DNA of 64,000 bases from Hyphomonadaceae bacterium (GCA_023384105.1 JAHDXR010000012.1:62001-126000), one strand, 5' to 3'. Positions 54,483 to 63,453 are shown, counted from the stretch's first letter. The notes: a model not told the origin generated them from the sequence alone. A program made the numbers and translations.

Positions 54483-55052
54483 TTACGAGCGGCGATAGTC
54501 CAGCATCGGGCACGCGCGCGCCCCGGCCGCGCCCGGCGCGCCGCCGACGAGGCCCAACAGCTTCATGCCGGCCTCGCCCGGCCCCGACGGCTCCCACAGC
54601 ACGATATGGTCCGGCGTCTCCTCGCCGCACACGCCGCGGCCGTCCGGCTTGGTCTCGTTGGCGATGCGATAGACCAGCACCTGCGGCTCCTCGACCGGAA
54701 TGTTGAGCAGCGCCCTGAGCGTCTGCCCCTGCACCTGCGTGGCCGGCGACACCGCCCCGGCGATCTGCGCTTCGACGATCACGCCATTGGCGCCCAACAG
54801 CGTCAGCGTCTCTTGCGCGTCCGCGCTGGCGTCGCTCGCATCGGGCAGGCGCAGCGTGATCGCGACATTGAGCTGTCCGGTCGCCGCGCTCGCCGCATCG
54901 TTGGCGGGCGCGAACACGCGCGAAGGCTCGGTCTCCGGCGCGGGCGCGTCGAGCTGCGGCCCGGCGGGGCCTTCCGCGTCCGTGGCCGCGGTCTGTTGAT
55001 TGCATCCCGCGAGAAGCAGAGCCGCCGCCGCAAACGCAACGCGCATGAACAT
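54483..55052 (-). CDS. Hypothetical lipoprotein between fmt and truA
   Basis: The 189-residue (or 187) protein has the lipobox LLAGC near residue 17, an Ala/Pro-rich stretch, then a beta-rich domain with two late Cys (GVCGEE, RACPML). The ATG at 55046 is a possible shorter start. The family is unknown. It lies in the fmt-truA operon by position (53 bp after fmt, 8 bp before truA). Confidence 0.75.
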   Translation of the reverse strand: MFMRVAFAAAALLLAGCNQQTAATDAEGPAGPQLDAPAPETEPSRVFAPANDAASAATGQLNVAITLRLPDASDASADAQETLTLLGANGVIVEAQIAGAVSPATQVQGQTLRALLNIPVEEPQVLVYRIANETKPDGRGVCGEETPDHIVLWEPSGPGEAGMKLLGLVGGAPGAAGARACPMLDYRRS

Positions 55053-55105
55053 CCCTCCATACTTGCCGTGTCTTAGCCGCGCGGGAGCATGGCTTCAATG
55101 ACGGC

Positions 55106-56026
55106 CTAACCGAGGCGCGCGCCGGCTTCGACCGGGGTTCCGCGCAGAAACACGTCCGCATCCATGGGCCCTTTGCCCTCCCGCTGCACGCGCAGCAGGC
55201 GAACCGCGCCCTCGCCGCACGCGATCAGCAGCTTGTCGTCCAGCGCCTCGCCCGGCGCGCCGGCGCCCTGGCCGAGGCGCGAATGCAGCGCTTTCACGCG
55301 CGCGCCGCCGAGTTCGAACCACGCGCCCGGCGCGGGCGCAAGGCCGCGTATCATGCAGTCGATCTCCCGCGCCGGCCGCGACCAATCAATGCGCGTCTCC
55401 GCCGGCGTGATCTTGTGGGCGTAGGTGACGCCCGCTTCGCCCTGCGGCGTCTCCACCGCCTCTCCGCGCTCGATCTTCTCCAGCGTCTCCGCCAGCAGCC
55501 GGGCGCCGAGTGCGGACAACCGGTCGTGCACGGTGGCGGCGTTGTCGTCGACGTCGATCGGCGTCTCGGCGGCGGCGAGAACCGGGCCGGTGTCGAGCCC
55601 TTCCTCCATGCGCATCACCTGCACGCCGGTGATCCTGTCGCCGGCCATGATCGCCCGCTGGATCGGCGCGGCGCCGCGCCAGCGCGGCAGCAGCGAGCCG
55701 TGCAGGTTGAACGCGCCGAGCCGGGGCGCATCGAGGATCGGCTTCGGCAGGATCAGCCCGTACGCCACGACGATCGCCGCATCGAGCTTCAGCGCCGCGA
55801 AACGCGCCTGCTCCTCCGCATGCTTCAGGCTTCTCGGCGTGCGCACCTCGAGCCCGCGCGCGGCGGCGAATGCGTGCACCGGCGTCGGCCGCTCCTGCTT
55901 GCCGCGCCCGGCCGGACGCGGCGGCTGCGAATAGACGCAGGCGATGTCGTGTCCCGCCTCGATCAGCGCCTGGAGCGGCGCCAGCGCGAAGGTCGGAGAG
56001 CCCATGAAAGCGAGGCGCAGCGTCAT
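55106..56026 (-). CDS. fmt: Methionyl-tRNA formyltransferase
   Basis: Fmt formylates initiator Met-tRNA, and the product is later removed by Def (57036). The 306-residue protein has [17 protein letters not shown], the folate-site [17 protein letters not shown] with Asn/His, and the catalytic Asp in GLDTGPVL. The C-terminal tRNA-binding domain is present. ATG 56026 is used. def is normally next to fmt, but here a CADD-like gene and repeats lie between them. Confidence 0.95.
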   Translation of the reverse strand: MTLRLAFMGSPTFALAPLQALIEAGHDIACVYSQPPRPAGRGKQERPTPVHAFAAARGLEVRTPRSLKHAEEQARFAALKLDAAIVVAYGLILPKPILDAPRLGAFNLHGSLLPRWRGAAPIQRAIMAGDRITGVQVMRMEEGLDTGPVLAAAETPIDVDDNAATVHDRLSALGARLLAETLEKIERGEAVETPQGEAGVTYAHKITPAETRIDWSRPAREIDCMIRGLAPAPGAWFELGGARVKALHSRLGQGAGAPGEALDDKLLIACGEGAVRLLRVQREGKGPMDADVFLRGTPVEAGARLG

Positions 56027-56060
56027 GGGCCGGACATGCACGTTTGCCGCCGCGCCGGCA

Positions 56061-56100
56061 ATATGGACCGCCGGCGCCCTCGCCGGCCTGCGCGAACCTA
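56061..56100. repeat. Family A repeat, left half
   Basis: The left arm ATATGGACCGCCGGCGCCCT and the following CTGCGCGAAC match the left part of the complete copy at 60827-60945. The right part is missing and a family B copy begins at once, as if B had replaced it. Confidence 0.75.
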
Positions 56101-56103
56101 TTC

Positions 56104-56228
56104 CGCCCCGCTCCCCGGACGCAGCCCCGGCCTTGAGCCGGGGTGCGAGCCGGGGTCCAGGGGTGAAGCGCGCTGCGTTTGCTCCTGGGTCCCGGCTCTT
56201 CGCTGCGCTGCGGCCGGGAAGCGGGTTG
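56104..56228. repeat. Family B dispersed repeat, copy 4
   Basis: The element runs from CGCCCCGCTCCCCGGACGCA to CGGCCGGGAAGCGGGTTGCA, in the same orientation as the copies at 39648 and 39878. Together with the half family A copy it fills the fmt/CADD gap. Confidence 0.85.
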
Positions 56229-56251
56229 CATACGCGGCGCTCTAGCCGCGG

Positions 56252-56947
56252 CTAACGCACCATGCCGGTCTGGCGCTGCATGCCGGTCAGGAACAGGCGC
56301 AGCGCGTCCGCAAGCTCGCAGGCGGCGGCGTGCGCTTCCTCGCGCTGCTCGGCCGGCAGCGCATCGAGCAGTTCGCGGCAGACGTCCGAGTGCTCGACGT
56401 CGGCGATTTCGTGCACCTCGAAGAATTCGAGCGCGCGCGGCTCGTTGACGCCGTAACGCTCGACCAGCCCCTTGATCTTGGCGCGCGCGACCGCCGGCAG
56501 CTGGCTCTCATACGCGTAGAGCGCGGCGAGCCCGGAGGCGTAGGAACGGCGCGACAGCGCCTGGAACGTGTCGATCAGCGCCTGCGTCTCCGCGTTCATG
56601 GCGACGCCGCGCACGTCGGCTTCATCGGCGCCCAGCGAAACGGCGAAGTTCATCCACAGCGTGGCGTGATCGTCCTTGCCCGAGCCCAGACCTTCCTCCT
56701 CGGCGAGATTCTCCGTCAACAGGCGCCGGCCGACCGCATCGGGGCAGTTGGCGTGAACGGCGCTGATCGCGCGCGGGAACGCTTCGACATGGTGGAAGTA
56801 CTGCTTGGCGTACGCGCGCAGCGCGTCCTTGGTCAGCGTTCCCTTTTCCCAGGCCTGGTAGAAGGGATGGGCGAGCATGGCGCGATCCTCGATCGCCGCG
56901 TCGATCGCCGCCGACGTGCATACATACCCGCGAAACGCATCCGTCAT
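56252..56947 (-). CDS. CADD-like TenA/PqqC-fold protein (putative para-aminobenzoate synthase)
   Basis: This 231-residue helical protein is of the haem-oxygenase-like diiron fold. The metal motif HEIADVEH (His179, Asp183, His186) and YESQLP (Glu147) match the spacing of the chlamydial CADD ligands, and FYQAWEKG holds a Tyr30 near the position used for self-sacrificing pABA synthesis in Chlamydia. In bacteria with the classical pabABC route such a gene would be a second source of pABA for folate. TenA thiaminase is the alternative but fits less well. ATG 56947 is used. Confidence 0.8.
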   Translation of the reverse strand: MTDAFRGYVCTSAAIDAAIEDRAMLAHPFYQAWEKGTLTKDALRAYAKQYFHHVEAFPRAISAVHANCPDAVGRRLLTENLAEEEGLGSGKDDHATLWMNFAVSLGADEADVRGVAMNAETQALIDTFQALSRRSYASGLAALYAYESQLPAVARAKIKGLVERYGVNEPRALEFFEVHEIADVEHSDVCRELLDALPAEQREEAHAAACELADALRLFLTGMQRQTGMVR

Positions 56948-57035
56948 CGGCGACCCCTTTATATGCGCGTTATGCGCCTTTGTTGGCGCGCACATTACCG
57001 GCTTTACGCAATTGCGAAAGGGGGAACGGAGCCGC

Positions 57036-57554
57036 TCAGAGCGCCGCTTCGCGCTTGGCCTTCCTCAGCTTCGCCAGCGCCTTTTCGCGCTTCAGGCGCG
57101 AGAGGTGGTCGATGAAGAGCACGCCTTCGAGGTGATCCATCTCGTGCTGGATGCAGACGGCGTAGAGGCCTTCGGCCTCTTCCTCGATCCGCTCGCCGTG
57201 ATAATTCAGGTAGCGGATTTTCACCCGAGCCGGACGCTCGACGTCGTCGTAATAATCCGGCACCGAAAGGCAGCCTTCCTCGTACGGCAGCACCTCCTCG
57301 GAGGCCCAGAGGATTTCCGGGTTCACGAAATGGCGCGGCTGCTTGGGCTCGCCCTCGCGGGCGAGGTCCATGACGATGATCCGGACGGGCTCGCCGATCT
57401 GGATCGCCGCCAGGCCGATGCCGGGGGCGTCGTACATGGTCTCCAGCATGTCATCCATCAGCGCCCGATGCGCGTCGGTCACCGGCCCTTCGACCGGCTT
57501 GGACGTCTGCTTCAGGCGCGGATCGGGCGCGACGAGGATGGGGCGGATGGCCAT
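57036..57554 (-). CDS. def: Peptide deformylase
   Basis: Def removes the N-formyl group from new proteins. The 172-residue protein shows the three motifs [17 protein letters not shown] and QHEMDHLEG with the Fe/Zn ligands Cys, His and His. ATG 57554 is used; the frame reaches further left without conservation. It is 88 bp upstream of the CADD-like gene in the same direction. Confidence 0.96.
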   Translation of the reverse strand: MAIRPILVAPDPRLKQTSKPVEGPVTDAHRALMDDMLETMYDAPGIGLAAIQIGEPVRIIVMDLAREGEPKQPRHFVNPEILWASEEVLPYEEGCLSVPDYYDDVERPARVKIRYLNYHGERIEEEAEGLYAVCIQHEMDHLEGVLFIDHLSRLKREKALAKLRKAKREAAL

Positions 57555-57685
57555 GGCCTGGAGGTATGAAGAGCCGGCGGCGGCGTCAAGCAAGCGCGGC
57601 GGCGGAACCCCGGCGCGCCGGCCGTCCGGGCCGCCCGCTCCCGATTAAGGTTGAACCGCGCCGGCGCCCGGCCTAGCTGGCGGCC

Positions 57686-58192
57686 ATGTCGCCCCGCCAG
57701 CTTTACCGCCTCGCCGCCATAGCCGCCGTCGCCGGCGGCGGCGCGCGCATTTTTTCGGCCTTTCCGCTGCTCCCCGACCCGATCGCGCTCGAATGGCTCT
57801 ATGCCGCGATCGACGCGCTGCTGCTGTTCGGCCTGATCGGCGTCTATCTCAAGCGCGCGGCGCGGCTGGGCTATCTGGGGCTCGCCAGTTTCGCGGTGGC
57901 GGCGGCCGCTCTCTCCTTCATCGGCGGGCCGGACGCCGATCCGTTCGGCTTCTCCACCTACGAAGAAGGCGCCGCCGCGCTGGCGATCGCGATGGTGGCG
58001 CTGAGCCTCGCCTGGGTGCGCGGCGGCGAGCGCCCGCTCTGGGCGCCGCTGTGCTGGTTCGCCAGCGTGGTGGCGGCGGGCGTGCTGGCCATGCTGCCCG
58101 CGCCGCTGCCGGACCACGGCTTCGCCGCCGCGGGCGTGCTGTTCGGGGCGGGATTCGTGCTCGCCGGCTGGGACCTCTGGACCCGCGCCTGA
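57686..58192 (+). CDS. Hypothetical four- to five-span membrane protein
   Basis: The 168-residue protein has hydrophobic segments near 8-25, 37-54, 62-80, 98-112 and 125-165. No motif is recognised. It is divergent from def (131-bp gap) and ends 38 bp before the SRP RNA. The codon pattern is that of a real gene. Confidence 0.75.
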   Translation: MSPRQLYRLAAIAAVAGGGARIFSAFPLLPDPIALEWLYAAIDALLLFGLIGVYLKRAARLGYLGLASFAVAAAALSFIGGPDADPFGFSTYEEGAAALAIAMVALSLAWVRGGERPLWAPLCWFASVVAAGVLAMLPAPLPDHGFAAAGVLFGAGFVLAGWDLWTRA

Positions 58193-58230
58193 ACCGCCCG
58201 GCTTGCGCTCGGCCGGTCCGGTTGCGATAT

Positions 58231-58337
58231 GGGCGGCGCAGGCAGGCGGCGGACGGCCGCCCCGCCAACCCGGTCAGGTCCGGAAGGAAGCAGCCGTAAC
58301 GGGTTGCGTACGGGTCGCCGTCCTGTCTGCACCTCCC
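58231..58337 (+). ncRNA. ffs: 4.5S signal recognition particle RNA
   Basis: The conserved tip is seen as GGTCAGGTCCGGAAGGAAGC near 58273-58292, with the AGCCGTAAC that follows. The outer stem pairs GGCGGCGCAGGCAGGCGGCG (from 58232) with CGTCCTGTCTGCACCTCCC (to 58337) across most of its length. The RNA binds Ffh and directs ribosomes to the membrane. Its place near dnaX-ybaB-recR is common. The exact ends are estimated from the stem. Confidence 0.95.
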
Positions 58338-58386
58338 AAAGCATCGCGCGCCCAATATGGAGCGAGAGGCCGGCCGCCGGTTCCTC

Positions 58387-59727
58387 TCAAGCTGCGCGCT
58401 GTTCGGCGCTCAGCTCGCGGGCCCGGCGCGCGAGGCGCCCGGCCCAGGGACTTTGCGGCTTGTGCGCGAGACGCTCGATCGCGATGGCTTCGGCGGTGGC
58501 GGCGAAGCCGCCGCGCAGCGCCGCGTGCAGCGCCGTCAGCGTGAGGATGTCGCGCTGCGCGTGGCTGCCGCCGAAGCGCTGGGCGACGCCGCGCGTCGTC
58601 ATGATCTTCTCGACGCATTCGCCGTAGCGGCCGGCCTCGAACGCCACGAACGCCTCGGCCAGCGGCAGCCCGACGCGGCGCGTCATGTGGCCGTTGTCGC
58701 CGCCGTCGGCCGCTGCGCTGCGCATCGCTTTGAGCGTGCGCTCGGCGTCCGCCGCGCGGCCCGCGCCCAGGAAGGCCATGACCGCGTGCAGATCGTTGAA
58801 CGCGTAGAACGCGTCCTCGCCCGCGCGCGCCCAGCACGCCGCCAGCTGCGCGAAGCGGGCGCCGACATCGGCGCCTTCCAGATGCAGCCGCCACAGCAGC
58901 GCCGACGCGTCGATCCATTCGAGCATCACCTGCGCGTTCACGTCCGGGCGCACCTTCTCGTCGTAGAGCGCGAGCGCCTGGGCGGTGTCGCCCTTGTCGA
59001 GATAGAGCAGCGCGAGGTGCCACCAATTGTGATAGGCGAAGCCGCTGTCCGGCGCCCAATGCTGCGCGCCGTTCGCAAGCCACGGAATGCCGGCGTCGAG
59101 ATCGCCGCGCATCTCGTTGACGTGCGCCACCGCATGCACCGCCCAGCCGTCGCGCGGATCGGCCTCGACGGCCTGGCGCCCGCAAATGTCGGCGCGGGCG
59201 TAGTCGCCGCATTCCTCGAGCCCGAACGCGGCCATGCCCTGGATGTAGCTGAAGCCGTCCTCGCCGGTCTTGAACGCGCGCAGCGCCTGCAGCGGCCAGT
59301 CGCGCAGTTCGCTCTGCATGCCGACGAAGAAGCAGCCGACATGCGCGTATTGCAGCGCCAGCGCGTCGCGCGGGTTCTCCTGGGCGATGCGCCCGTAGCG
59401 CATCGTGCCGTCGATGAAGCGGCCTTCGGCCCAATCCTGCGCCGCCTGCAGATGCAGGCGTTCGCGCTCGTTCAGACGGGCGGCGGCGCCGGCGCGCAGG
59501 CTCTTGGCGGTCTCTTCGGCGTAGGCCTTGTCGGTGGCGGTGACGAGCAGGCCCGCCCGCGCCGCCCAGGCGCCGCCGAAATCCGGGTCCTCGGCCAGCG
59601 CCGCATCGAGCGCCGCGACCGGATCGCCGCGATAGAGCCGGATCAGATCGAGCGCCGCATTATAGTTCTCCAGCGCGGCGCGCGACTGGGTCGAGACCGG
59701 GTTGCCGTAGCGGTCGGTCAATGCCAT
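58387..59727 (-). CDS. TPR protein similar to tetratricopeptide repeat protein 38
   Basis: The 446-residue cytoplasmic-type protein has no signal peptide or membrane segment. It is built of helical pairs; the segments FIDGTMRYGRIAQENPRDAL, GWAVHAVAHVNEMRGDLDAG and FAYHNWWHLALLYLDKGDTA recall the TTC38 family. The start ATG 59727 follows AGGAGATTTCC. The function is unknown. It may be co-transcribed with the small membrane peptide gene upstream (58-bp gap). Confidence 0.82.
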   Translation of the reverse strand: MALTDRYGNPVSTQSRAALENYNAALDLIRLYRGDPVAALDAALAEDPDFGGAWAARAGLLVTATDKAYAEETAKSLRAGAAARLNERERLHLQAAQDWAEGRFIDGTMRYGRIAQENPRDALALQYAHVGCFFVGMQSELRDWPLQALRAFKTGEDGFSYIQGMAAFGLEECGDYARADICGRQAVEADPRDGWAVHAVAHVNEMRGDLDAGIPWLANGAQHWAPDSGFAYHNWWHLALLYLDKGDTAQALALYDEKVRPDVNAQVMLEWIDASALLWRLHLEGADVGARFAQLAACWARAGEDAFYAFNDLHAVMAFLGAGRAADAERTLKAMRSAAADGGDNGHMTRRVGLPLAEAFVAFEAGRYGECVEKIMTTRGVAQRFGGSHAQRDILTLTALHAALRGGFAATAEAIAIERLAHKPQSPWAGRLARRARELSAEQRAA

Positions 59728-59785
59728 TGGAAATCTCCTTTCGGGCCGCGCTCGAAGCGGCGGCCATGAACAGCTCATGTTCTGG

Positions 59786-59884
59786 TCAGGACCAGGGGCC
59801 GGAATAGACGGTCAGCGAAAGTGCAACCGCCGCGCTGTGCCAGAACACGACGATGGACACCAAGATTGCGAGGCCGCGAGACAT
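59786..59884 (-). CDS. 32-residue membrane peptide downstream of a structured leader
   Basis: The peptide begins MSRGLAILVSIVVFWHSAA and has one hydrophobic span. ATG 59884 is preceded by GAGAGAAGGAAAAGCGTC, a strong ribosome-binding site, which supports translation. A longer start at 59905 adds seven residues. It resembles in size the small accessory subunits of sodium symporters, but no transporter gene is adjacent and the match is weak. Its leader has a possible RNA switch (59898-59990). Confidence 0.6.
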   Translation of the reverse strand: MSRGLAILVSIVVFWHSAAVALSLTVYSGPWS

Positions 59885-59897
59885 GACGCTTTTCCTT

Positions 59898-59990
59898 CTC
59901 TCCATTGTCCGGACGCTGGCGTCCGATGCCTGAGAGATGTATCGGCGCGGCTTCCACGACGATAGAAAACTCGTGGTGCGGCGCCTGCAC
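59898..59990 (-). promoter_or_regulatory. Structured leader with glycine-riboswitch-like 3' signature
   Basis: On the minus strand the leader holds GGCGCC...GCGCCGA, then CTCTCAGGCA followed by GGAC, the strongest sequence hallmark of the glycine aptamer. A GGAC-GCCAGC-GTCC hairpin and GGAGAG just before the ribosome-binding site follow. CTCTC and GGAGAG can pair and would hide the GAGAGAAGGA ribosome-binding site. The 5' GGAGAG strand and the GAAGG-GCAA part of a normal glycine riboswitch are not seen, so this is either a degenerate or variant aptamer or a chance match. Confidence 0.4.
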
Positions 59991-60137
59991 ATTTTTGAAT
60001 TTCCGTGCGCCTACAGTCTGTTACGCGCGTCACACGACATCGGAGCGCGCCTCTGCGAGATGACAGGCGCGTGAGAACCGCACTCGAAGTACAGTACTCA
60101 TGGTATGGTTTTGAGAGCCCAGAGCGGAGGCCCCGGC

Positions 60138-60767
60138 ATGGCCAGCGTCCAGACACTCAGCAAAGGCGAACAGACGCGCGAACGCATTCTCGCCATCGCG
60201 CAGGACGCCGTGCTGCACAAAGGCTTCGCCGCCACCTCGATCGACGAGATCATCTGCGAAGCCGGCATCACCAAGAGCGGCTTCTTCTACCATTTCCGCG
60301 ACAAGAACGATCTCGCGAAGTCGCTGCTGCTGCGCTACCTCGACAACGAATGGACGGTGTTCGACCGGCTGTTCAAGCAGGCCGACGAACTCAGCGACGA
60401 CCCTCTGCACAGCTACCTGATCTTCCTGAAGCTGTTCGCCGACGTGATGGGCGATCTGCCGAACGGGCATCCGGGCTGTCTGGTCGCGTCCTATGTCTAT
60501 CAGGATTATTTGTTCAGTCAGGACGTCCGCGACATGACGACGGAAGGGCACCGCATCTGGCGGCGGCGCTTCCGCGAACGGCTCGACCGCATCGCCGAAC
60601 GCTACCCGCCGCGGATCGAGGTCAGTCTCGACGACATGGCCGACATGCTCTCCTCGGTCGCCGACGGCGGCATCATCCTGTCCAAGAGCCTGCACGATCC
60701 GCAGGTGCTGCCGCGCCAGATCATGCAGTACCGCAATTACGTGAAGCTGGTCTTCCTGGGCAATTGA
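60138..60767 (+). CDS. TetR/AcrR family transcriptional regulator
   Basis: The 209-residue protein has an N-terminal HTH (about 12-58): TRERILAIAQDAVLHKGFAA, then SIDEIICEAGITKSGFFYHF and KNDLAKSLL. The C-terminal ligand domain is without a named match. ATG 60138 follows GCGGAGG by 8 bases. No target gene is clear; the peptide gene on the other strand (254 bp away) shares the upstream region. Confidence 0.9.
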   Translation: MASVQTLSKGEQTRERILAIAQDAVLHKGFAATSIDEIICEAGITKSGFFYHFRDKNDLAKSLLLRYLDNEWTVFDRLFKQADELSDDPLHSYLIFLKLFADVMGDLPNGHPGCLVASYVYQDYLFSQDVRDMTTEGHRIWRRRFRERLDRIAERYPPRIEVSLDDMADMLSSVADGGIILSKSLHDPQVLPRQIMQYRNYVKLVFLGN

Positions 60768-60784
60768 GGCGGTAAGCTGGCGGT

Positions 60785-60979
60785 ATGAGCGAATCGGAAC
60801 TGCGCGCTAAATTCGACGCAACCCTAATATGGACCGCCGGCGCCCTCGCCGGCCTGCGCGAACGTCTAAAGAGGGAGCGCGCGGCTTCTGCCGCACTCCC
60901 TTTCAAAAGTCGCGCCAAGCCGGCGAGGGCGCCGGCGGTCCATATTGGCGACGCTTCAAGCTCTCGGCCGGCGCCGTGA
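60785..60979 (+). pseudogene. Short open frame running into a family A repeat
   Basis: The frame begins MSESELRAKFDAT, protein-like and preceded by a weak GGCGGTAAG, then reads through the family A repeat for the remaining 50 residues. It may be the stump of a gene cut by the repeat, or chance. No homologous domain is recognisable in the 14 unique residues. Confidence 0.3.
60827..60945. repeat. Family A palindromic repeat, copy 5
   Basis: The arms at 60827-60853 and 60919-60945 are 27-bp perfect inverted repeats (outer ends ATATGGACCGCC and GGCGGTCCATAT) with a 65-base centre. It is the longest and best-kept copy. The centre contains its own smaller dyad, GGGAGCGCGCGGC with GCCGCACTCCC. Confidence 0.93.
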
Positions 60980-61034
60980 ACGCTGCACCTCGCAGCCCGG
61001 CTGCTCCTGCGCTATATGTCCCTGTGAGGCCGCC

Positions 61035-61178
61035 ATGTTCGAAGAGCCCTGGATCACCTTTATCCTTCTGTTCGCCAGCGCTGGCGGGATCGTCGCGGTG
61101 GCGCTCGGCCATATGTGGTTCCAGGAGCGCGCCGCGGCGCGTAGAGAGCGGACCGCCGCGTCGCATCCGGCGGAATAA
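61035..61178 (+). CDS. 47-residue single-span membrane protein upstream of dnaX
   Basis: The protein begins MFEEPWITFILLFASAGGIV with a single hydrophobic segment and ends in a basic tail (RAAARRERTAASHPAE). ATG 61035 is preceded by GTGAGG. It ends two bases before the dnaX start, so it is translated with dnaX. No family is recognised. Confidence 0.6.
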   Translation: MFEEPWITFILLFASAGGIVAVALGHMWFQERAAARRERTAASHPAE

Positions 61179-61180
61179 GA

Positions 61181-62914
61181 TTGGCTAGCGAAACCTCCCT
61201 GTTTGGCGATGATGCGCCCGGCGCCGGCTATCTTGTGCTGGCGCGGAAATACCGTCCGCGCACCTTCGCCGACCTGATCGGCCAGGAGGCGATGGTGCGC
61301 ACCATCGCCAACGCGTTCGCGCTCGGGCGCATCCCGCACGCCACCATGCTGACCGGCGTCCGCGGCGTCGGCAAAACCACCACGGCGCGGCTCCTGGCGC
61401 GCGCGCTCAACTACAGGCGCGGCGACGTCGACGCCCCCCAGATCGAGCTTGAGCCGCCGGGCGAGCATTGCCAGGCGATCATGGAGAGCCGCCATCCCGA
61501 CGTGTTCGAGATGGACGCCGCCTCGCGCACCGGCATCAACGACATCCGCGAGATTCTGGATTCCGTGCGCTATGCGCCGGTGATGGCGCGGCACAAGGTC
61601 TATATCATCGACGAAGTGCACATGCTTTCGACGGCCGCGTTCAACGGCCTGCTGAAGACGCTCGAAGAGCCGCCGCCGCACGTGAAGTTCATCTTCGCCA
61701 CGACGGAAATCCGCAAAGTGCCGGTCACCGTGCTGTCGCGCTGCCAGCGCTTCGATCTGAAGCGCATCGACAGCGAACGCCTCGCCGCGCACCTCGCCGG
61801 CATCTGCGCCAAGGAAGGCGTCGAGGTCGAACCGGACGGCGTTGCGCTGATCGCGCGCGCCGCGGAGGGCTCGGCGCGCGACGGCCTGTCGCTGCTCGAC
61901 CAGGCGCTGGTGCAGAAGCCGGGCGAGACCGTCACCGCGGCGGACGTGCGCGAGATGCTGGGCCTCGCCGACCGCGGCCGCGTGCTCGACCTGTTCGAGG
62001 CGGTCGCGCGCGGCGATGCGAAGACGGCGATCGCCGAGGCGCGCGCGCAGTACGACAGCGGCGCCGACCCGGCCCTGATCCTGCGCGATCTCCTGGACAT
62101 CGGCCACGAAGCCGCGCGCGCCCAGGCGCTCGGGCAGGACGCGCGCATCATCGGCGGCGCCGACTGGGTCGCGCGCGTGCGCGGGCTGGCCGACAAGCTC
62201 AGCCCGGCGCAGCTGTCGCGGCTGTGGCAGATGCTGCTGAAGGCGCTCGAAGAAGCCGGCAAGGCGCCCGATCCGATCGCCGCCGTGGAAATGGCGATGG
62301 TGCGCCTGTGCGCCGCGCAATCGCTGCCGCCGCCGGAAGACGCCGCGCGCCTGCTGCGCGAGGGCGCCGCTTGGACCGCCGGCGCACCCGTCGGCGAAGC
62401 CCCGCCGAAGCAGAGCGGCAGCCCGACCGTCAACGCCGGCGAGGCGCCGGCGGTGCAAGAGGCGGCATTCGCCAGTTTCGAAGCTGTCGCCGCCGCCGTC
62501 GCCGCCGAGCGCGACATCGAACTCGAACTGGCGCTGGAGCGCATGAAGATCGTGCGCTTTTCGCCGCAGGGCGAGATCGTGTTCGTGCAGACGCCGGAGC
62601 AGCCGCGCGATCTGGTGCGGCGGTTGAAGGCGTTTCTGGAAGAACGCACGCCGTTCGAGTGGACCATCCGCGCCACCGGCGAAACCGCCGCGCCCGTCGA
62701 GAGCATCGCCGAACGGCGCCGGCGCGAGGACGAACGCAAGCTGGAGGAGCTGAAACGCGAGCCGTTCGTCGCCGAGGCGCTGAAGCATTTCCCCAACGCC
62801 GAGGTCGCCGCCGTGCGCCAGCCGGTCGATGAGAACGGCGGCGACGTGGCGCCGTTCCCGCAGAAGCCGACGCCCGCGCCGCAAGCGCCGCGCAAGAAGG
62901 AAGCCGACCGATGA
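61181..62914 (+). CDS. dnaX: DNA polymerase III subunit gamma/tau
   Basis: The clamp-loader ATPase has 577 residues from a TTG start (61181). It has [16 protein letters not shown], Walker [12 protein letters not shown] (59-69), Walker [10 protein letters not shown], sensor 1 FIFATTE and SRC with the arginine finger in LSRCQRF. The zinc module usually seen after Walker A keeps only one Cys (GEHCQAI); this reduced form also occurs in Caulobacter relatives. Residues about 397-427 are encoded by an in-frame palindromic repeat in the linker before the tau C-terminal domain. It overlaps ybaB by ATGA. Confidence 0.94.
   Translation: MASETSLFGDDAPGAGYLVLARKYRPRTFADLIGQEAMVRTIANAFALGRIPHATMLTGVRGVGKTTTARLLARALNYRRGDVDAPQIELEPPGEHCQAIMESRHPDVFEMDAASRTGINDIREILDSVRYAPVMARHKVYIIDEVHMLSTAAFNGLLKTLEEPPPHVKFIFATTEIRKVPVTVLSRCQRFDLKRIDSERLAAHLAGICAKEGVEVEPDGVALIARAAEGSARDGLSLLDQALVQKPGETVTAADVREMLGLADRGRVLDLFEAVARGDAKTAIAEARAQYDSGADPALILRDLLDIGHEAARAQALGQDARIIGGADWVARVRGLADKLSPAQLSRLWQMLLKALEEAGKAPDPIAAVEMAMVRLCAAQSLPPPEDAARLLREGAAWTAGAPVGEAPPKQSGSPTVNAGEAPAVQEAAFASFEAVAAAVAAERDIELELALERMKIVRFSPQGEIVFVQTPEQPRDLVRRLKAFLEERTPFEWTIRATGETAAPVESIAERRRREDERKLEELKREPFVAEALKHFPNAEVAAVRQPVDENGGDVAPFPQKPTPAPQAPRKKEADR
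62369..62460. repeat. Family A palindromic repeat inside dnaX
   Basis: Left arm TTGGACCGCCGGCGCACCCG (62371) and right arm GCCGGCGAGGCGCCGGCGGT (62435) match the intergenic copies with a few changes. It is read in frame and encodes [18 protein letters not shown] and [10 protein letters not shown]. The frame is the same one in which the copy at 60827 would read TAGALAG and ARAPAVH. The changes keep the frame open. Confidence 0.85.
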
Positions 62915-63234
62915 AGGACATCTCCCAGATCATGCGCCAGGCCCAGGCCATGCAGGCCAAGATCACCGAGGCGCAGAAGAAGCTGGAGGCGATGGAGGTC
63001 GAGGGCACGGCCGGCGGCGGCATGGTGAAGCTGCGCCTGTCGGGCAAGAACGCGCTCCTGGGCGTGGCGATCGATCCCTCGCTGATGGCCGCCGACGAGC
63101 GCGAAATCCTCGAAGACTTGATCAAGGCCGCCCACGACGACGCGCGCCGCAAACTGGAAGACGCCCAGAACGAAGAGATGAAAGGCCTAAGCGGCGGTCT
63201 CGGAATCCTGCCCGGCTTCAAGATGCCGTTCTAA
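62911..63234 (+). CDS. ybaB: YbaB/EbfC nucleoid-associated protein
   Basis: The protein has 107 residues, the usual size, and binds DNA as a dimer. It opens [20 protein letters not shown], has [15 protein letters not shown], and ends [12 protein letters not shown], all as in the family. The ATG overlaps the dnaX stop (ATGA 62911-62914), the usual dnaX-ybaB-recR arrangement. Confidence 0.96.
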   Translation: MKDISQIMRQAQAMQAKITEAQKKLEAMEVEGTAGGGMVKLRLSGKNALLGVAIDPSLMAADEREILEDLIKAAHDDARRKLEDAQNEEMKGLSGGLGILPGFKMPF

Positions 63235-63336
63235 GCCGGCCCTTCTTGCCCGGAGCGACGCGAAGCGCCGGGACTGCGTCCGAGGCGGAGAAAGCGCGAC
63301 GCGAAGCCCTTCGCCGAAAGCGTGTCAGCCTCCCAC

Positions 63337-63453
63337 GCTTCCCGGCCGCAGCGCAGCGGAGAGCCGGGACCCAGGAGCAAACGCAGCGCGCTTCACCCCC
63401 TGGACCCCGGCTCGCACCCCGGCTTTCGCGTCCGGGGAGCGGGCTCCGCCGCG
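63337..63453. repeat. Family B dispersed repeat, copy 5
   Basis: The element runs from CGCTTCCCGGCCGCAGCGCA to TTTCGCGTCCGGGGAGCGGG, same orientation as copy 1 (10133). It lies between ybaB and recR, which are normally close, so its insertion has opened a gap of 263 bp in this operon. A related short stretch GCCCGGAGCGACGCGAAGCG lies at 63248. Confidence 0.85.

Noticed and set aside
59927-59960. TPP riboswitch on the plus strand (CCTGAGAGA)
   Set aside because: The other conserved TPP part (ACCTGAT...GGATAAT) is absent, and no thiamine gene lies downstream.
60956-62884. 642-residue open frame on the minus strand
   Set aside because: It is the shadow of dnaX, with arginine/alanine-rich composition and no motif.
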